DNA from: Rhodobacterales bacterium UBA3077
GTDB lineage: Bacteria > Pseudomonadota > Alphaproteobacteria > Rhodobacterales > Rhodobacteraceae
Length of the DNA stretch: 10,467 nucleotides
Reading direction: 5' to 3'
Assembly: GCA_002366685.1 (NCBI GenBank)
Contig: DFBP01000094.1
Location: forward strand, 1,075-11,541
Position 1 is the stretch's first letter; the number at the start of each line of letters is the position of its first letter. Below, one piece after another: positions 7,338-10,467 of the stretch. A program made the translations under genes and the position numbers. The notes below the pieces were generated by a model, which saw only the letters and a program-made list of their open reading frames with translations, did no database searches and had not been told where the DNA came from.

Positions 7338-7928
7338 TCAGCTCTTTTGCTCATAGGCTGTACCCCAGCCCCAAGCACCCGAGCCAAAGCCGCGGGAAAC
7401 CACACGCTCGCGGTAGATAGCGGAGACGATATCCCCGTCACCGGCCAGAAGCGCTTTGGTTGAGCACATTTCGGCGCAGATCGGCAGCTTTCCTTCTGCA
7501 ATACGGTTGCGACCGTATTTCTGGAACTCGGCTGCGGAGTTGTCCTCTTCAGGACCCCCGGCGCAGAAGGTACACTTGTCCATCTTGCCGCGCGAGCCGT
7601 AGTTGCCGGCCTGTGGATATTGCGGCGCGCCAAACGGGCACGCATAAAAGCAATAGCCGCACCCGATGCAGAGGTCCTTGTTGTGGAGCACGATGCCGTC
7701 GGCTGTTTGGTAAAAACAGTCGGTTGGGCATACAGCCATACAAGGTGCATCAGAGCAGTGCATACAAGCCATCGAGACCGAGCGCTCGCCGGGTTTGCCG
7801 TCACCGATGGTGACAACTTTCCGGCGGTTGATGCCCCAAGGCACCTCGTGCTCGTTCTTACAGGCGGTTACGCAGGCATTGCACTCAATGCAGCGTTCCG
7901 CGTCACAGAGAAACTTAACTCTTGCCAT
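7338..7928 (-). CDS. fdh3B: Formate dehydrogenase beta subunit, four [4Fe-4S] clusters (FDH3 type)
   Basis: Electron-transfer subunit of 196 residues linking the molybdopterin catalytic subunit to the cytochrome b. Sixteen cysteines form four [4Fe-4S] sites: Cys13/16/19/23, Cys55/58/63/67, Cys87/90/93/97 and Cys119/122/151/155. The pairing between sites is expected to be crossed, as in the DmsB/FdnH family. There is no signal peptide, so export, if it occurs, would be by co-transport with the catalytic subunit. It is about 100 residues shorter than E. coli FdnH and lacks FdnH's C-terminal membrane helix, so attachment to the membrane must rely on the gamma subunit. The start ATG at 7928 follows AAGGAG at 7938-7943, which overlaps the stop codon of the catalytic subunit gene 13 bp upstream. 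The beta-subunit family assignment is firm; the symbol follows the FDH3-type short beta subunit. Confidence 0.93.
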   Translation of the reverse strand: MARVKFLCDAERCIECNACVTACKNEHEVPWGINRRKVVTIGDGKPGERSVSMACMHCSDAPCMAVCPTDCFYQTADGIVLHNKDLCIGCGYCFYACPFGAPQYPQAGNYGSRGKMDKCTFCAGGPEEDNSAAEFQKYGRNRIAEGKLPICAEMCSTKALLAGDGDIVSAIYRERVVSRGFGSGAWGWGTAYEQKS

Positions 7929-7941
7929 TTCTCAATTCTCC

Positions 7942-10467
7942 TTATGCTGCAGTGATTTTGCAGAGAGACACTTTTGACTCCTGCATTTGGGTGACCGAGT
8001 CATATCCGTAGGTCATTGCCGTATTGGCACTTTCCCCTAGCACGATCGGGTCGGCCCCTTCGGGGTATTTGTCCCGCAGGTCTTTGCCCTGGAATTGCCC
8101 GCCGAAGTGGAACGGCATAAAGGCAACGCCCTCGCCAACCCGCTCGGTGACCATGGCCGCAACTTTGACCTTGCCACCTTCAGCACCTTCCAGCCAAACC
8201 TGCTCGCCGTCACGGATGCCCAGATTATTGGCGTCCCTTGTGTTGATCTCGACAAACATTTCCTGCTGAAGCTCGGCCAGCCAAGGGTTCGAGCGGCTTT
8301 CGTCGCCCCCGCCCTCGTATTCCACCAAACGACCGGTGGTCAGGATCATTGGATAATCCTTGCTGAAGTCGTTTTTCTGGATCGAGGCATACATGGTCGG
8401 CAAACGATAGAACTTCTTGTCGTCGTATGTCGGGTAGTCCTCCACCAGATCGCGGCGGTTGGTGTAGAGCGGTTCGCGGTGAACCGGCACAGGATCAGGG
8501 AAGGTCCAGACCACGGCGCGGGCTTTGGCGTTACCAAATGGCGCACACTCGTGAGCGATGGCCACGCGCTGGATGCCGCCCGAGAGGTCGGTTTTCCAGT
8601 TGGTTGCATCGCCAGCACCCGCTTCGATGATCGCCAGCTCTTCGGCAGTCAACTCGCTATCCCAGCCCAGCTCTTTGAGCATGGCCAGCGTGAACTCAGG
8701 GTAACCATCCTGAATATCGGAACCTTCGGAGAAGACACCTTCAGCCAGCAGGTTCACCCCGTCACGCTCCACACCGAAGCGGGCGCGGAAGGTCAGGCCA
8801 CCTTTGGATACGGGTTTAGACATATCGTAAAGGTTTGGTGTGCCGGGATGCTTCATTTCTGCGGTGCCCCAGCACGGCCAAGGCAGGCCGTAATACTCGC
8901 CATCCACGGGGCCGCCAATGGCTTGCAGAGTGGTTTTGTCGAATGTGTGCTGGTTGGCCATGTGGGCTTTAATGCGCTCAGGCGCCCAGCCGGTATAGCC
9001 AATGGTCCACATACCACCGTTAACCTCGCGGGTGATATCCTCGATTTTCGGCTGGTTTTCACCATCCATACCGATATTGCGGAAGAAGCGATCCGCCCAG
9101 CCGAATTTGGTGGCAAACAGAGACATGATCTCATGGTCCGGTTTGCTTTCAAATACGGGGTCGATCACCTGATCGCGCCACTGAACCGAACGGTTCGAGG
9201 CGGTTACGGAACCGCGGGTCTCGTATTGGGTCGAGGCTGGCAGCAGGTAAACACCATCGGTGCGGTCATGAAGCACAGCGGAAACGGTCGGGTACGGGTC
9301 GATCACGACCAGCATATCCAGTTTCTCCATCGCGGTTTTCATTTCCACGCCACGGGTTTGGCTGTTAGGCGCGTGGCCCCAAAGCACCATGGCCCGCACA
9401 TTATCGGGCTGGTCCATGTTGTCTTTGTCTTCCAGAACGCCGTCAATCCAGCGCGAAACCGGAATACCCGACATGTTCATCAGGGCTTTGTCGGAACCAT
9501 CAGCCGCTTTGATACTGTCAAAGCGCCCTTTGAGCCAATCAAGGTCTTCACCCCAAACGCGCGCCCAATGCGCCCAAGCACCCGCAGACAGGCCATAATA
9601 GCCCGGCAATGTGTGCGAAAGAACACCCAGATCAGTTGCGCCTTGAACATTGTCATGGCCACGGAAAATGTTGGTGCCGCCGCCAGAAACACCCATGTTA
9701 CCAAGGGCAAGCTGCAAGATGCAGTATGCGCGGGTGTTGTTATTACCCGTGGTGTGCTGGGTGCCACCCATGCACCAAATCAGAGTGCCGGGGCGGTTAT
9801 TGACCAAAGTGCGTGCAACACGCTCCATCTGGCTGCCCGGAACACCGGTTACGCGCTCAACTTCTTCGGGATTCCAGTTTTTCACCTCGGCGCGGATTTC
9901 ATCCATGCCGTAAACGCGGGTGCGGATAAACTCTTTATCTTCCCAGCCGTTTTCAAAGATATGCCACAAGAAACCCCAGATCAGCGCTACGTCTGAACCT
10001 GGGCGAATACGAACGAATTCGTCAGCATGGGCCGCCGTGCGCGTAAAGCGCGGGTCACACACGATTAATGACGCGTTGTTTTGCTCTTTAGCCTTCATAA
10101 GGTGCAACAGCGAAACAGGGTGTGCTTCGGCAGGGTTGCCGCCAATAACCAACATCACTTTGGAATTGTGAATGTCGTTATAGGAGTTGGTCATCGCGCC
10201 GTAACCCCAAGTATTTGCAACACCGGACACAGTGGTCGAGTGACAAATACGCGCTTGGTGGTCGACGTTATTGCTGCCCCAATAGGCGGCAAATTTACGG
10301 AACAAATAGGCTTGCTCGTTGTTGAATTTAGCAGAACCAAGCCAGTAAACTGAATCCGGGCCGCTTTCCTCGCGGATGGTGCCCATCTGGTCGCCGATTT
10401 CATCAATCGCGGTCTCCCAGCTGATGCGCTTCCATTCGCCGTTTTCTTTTTTCATCGGGTATTTCAG
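7942..10467 (-). CDS. Formate dehydrogenase catalytic (alpha) subunit, Cys type, 5' end missing
   Basis: Molybdopterin (Mo or W bis-MGD) oxidoreductase that oxidises formate to CO2. The frame is open to the right edge (codons for Leu-Lys-Tyr-Pro precede Met at 10455), so 841 residues are visible. The N-terminal part, expected to hold a Tat signal and the first [4Fe-4S] cluster, lies outside. Numbering from that Met, the active-site segment 'HQARICHSTTV' has Cys71-His72 where E. coli FdnG has selenocysteine-His; the codon is TGT (10243-10245), not TGA. Further family marks are 'GGNPAEAHP', 'MGGTQHTTGNNNTRA' and 'GHDNVQGATDLG'. The C-terminal pterin-dinucleotide-binding domain starts near 701 ('YPMILTTGRLVEYEGGG') and contains 'FHFGG'. 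It ends with TAA at 7942-7944, 13 bp before the beta subunit. The metal and the cellular side cannot be told from this fragment, although Tat export is usual for this type with a cytochrome b partner. Confidence 0.95.
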   Translation of the reverse strand: MKYPMKKENGEWKRISWETAIDEIGDQMGTIREESGPDSVYWLGSAKFNNEQAYLFRKFAAYWGSNNVDHQARICHSTTVSGVANTWGYGAMTNSYNDIHNSKVMLVIGGNPAEAHPVSLLHLMKAKEQNNASLIVCDPRFTRTAAHADEFVRIRPGSDVALIWGFLWHIFENGWEDKEFIRTRVYGMDEIRAEVKNWNPEEVERVTGVPGSQMERVARTLVNNRPGTLIWCMGGTQHTTGNNNTRAYCILQLALGNMGVSGGGTNIFRGHDNVQGATDLGVLSHTLPGYYGLSAGAWAHWARVWGEDLDWLKGRFDSIKAADGSDKALMNMSGIPVSRWIDGVLEDKDNMDQPDNVRAMVLWGHAPNSQTRGVEMKTAMEKLDMLVVIDPYPTVSAVLHDRTDGVYLLPASTQYETRGSVTASNRSVQWRDQVIDPVFESKPDHEIMSLFATKFGWADRFFRNIGMDGENQPKIEDITREVNGGMWTIGYTGWAPERIKAHMANQHTFDKTTLQAIGGPVDGEYYGLPWPCWGTAEMKHPGTPNLYDMSKPVSKGGLTFRARFGVERDGVNLLAEGVFSEGSDIQDGYPEFTLAMLKELGWDSELTAEELAIIEAGAGDATNWKTDLSGGIQRVAIAHECAPFGNAKARAVVWTFPDPVPVHREPLYTNRRDLVEDYPTYDDKKFYRLPTMYASIQKNDFSKDYPMILTTGRLVEYEGGGDESRSNPWLAELQQEMFVEINTRDANNLGIRDGEQVWLEGAEGGKVKVAAMVTERVGEGVAFMPFHFGGQFQGKDLRDKYPEGADPIVLGESANTAMTYGYDSVTQMQESKVSLCKITAA

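Noticed and set aside
8095..9996. 633-residue open frame on the plus strand opposite the formate dehydrogenase alpha gene
   Set aside because: It is wholly antisense to a strongly conserved gene, has no recognisable family features, and its His/Val/Gly-rich composition is typical of the complement of a GC-biased coding frame.

Overview
The window looks like chromosomal DNA from an alphaproteobacterium, most likely a marine member of the Rhodobacterales (Roseobacter-type). This is inferred from the moderate GC content, the protein flavour and the gene set; nothing in the sequence fixes the genus. Eight protein genes are visible and two run off the window edges. There are no tRNA, rRNA, CRISPR or insertion-sequence signals.

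Left edge (1-672, plus strand): the 3' end of a gene of uncertain identity, possibly a TadG-like Flp pilus protein, followed by a strong intrinsic terminator. It converges on a long minus-strand gene cluster separated by 190 bp.

Main cluster (863-10467, all minus strand, so transcribed right to left): formate dehydrogenase catalytic subunit (start beyond the window), its four-cluster ferredoxin-like beta subunit, its cytochrome b gamma subunit, a NarI/DsrM-like cytochrome b, a DsrK/HdrD-like (Fe-S) protein, an NtrC-family response regulator and a Cache-type membrane histidine kinase. Gaps are short: 13 bp, 96 bp with a hairpin, two ATGA overlaps, 62 bp and an 8-bp overlap. The genes probably form one operon or two overlapping units.

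Proposed working: the Cys-type formate dehydrogenase oxidises formate. Electrons pass through the beta-subunit clusters to the diheme cytochrome b and the quinone pool. The adjacent cytochrome b plus CCG-domain pair forms a second quinone-linked module of the DsrMK/HdrDE type, whose cytosolic partner is unknown. The two-component system at the 3' end probably controls the cluster.

The two most notable points are the coupling of a formate dehydrogenase to a DsrMK-like module, and the loss of the sigma-54-contacting GAFTGA motif from the NtrC-family regulator (NNNDGQ in its place), which suggests it does not work through RpoN.
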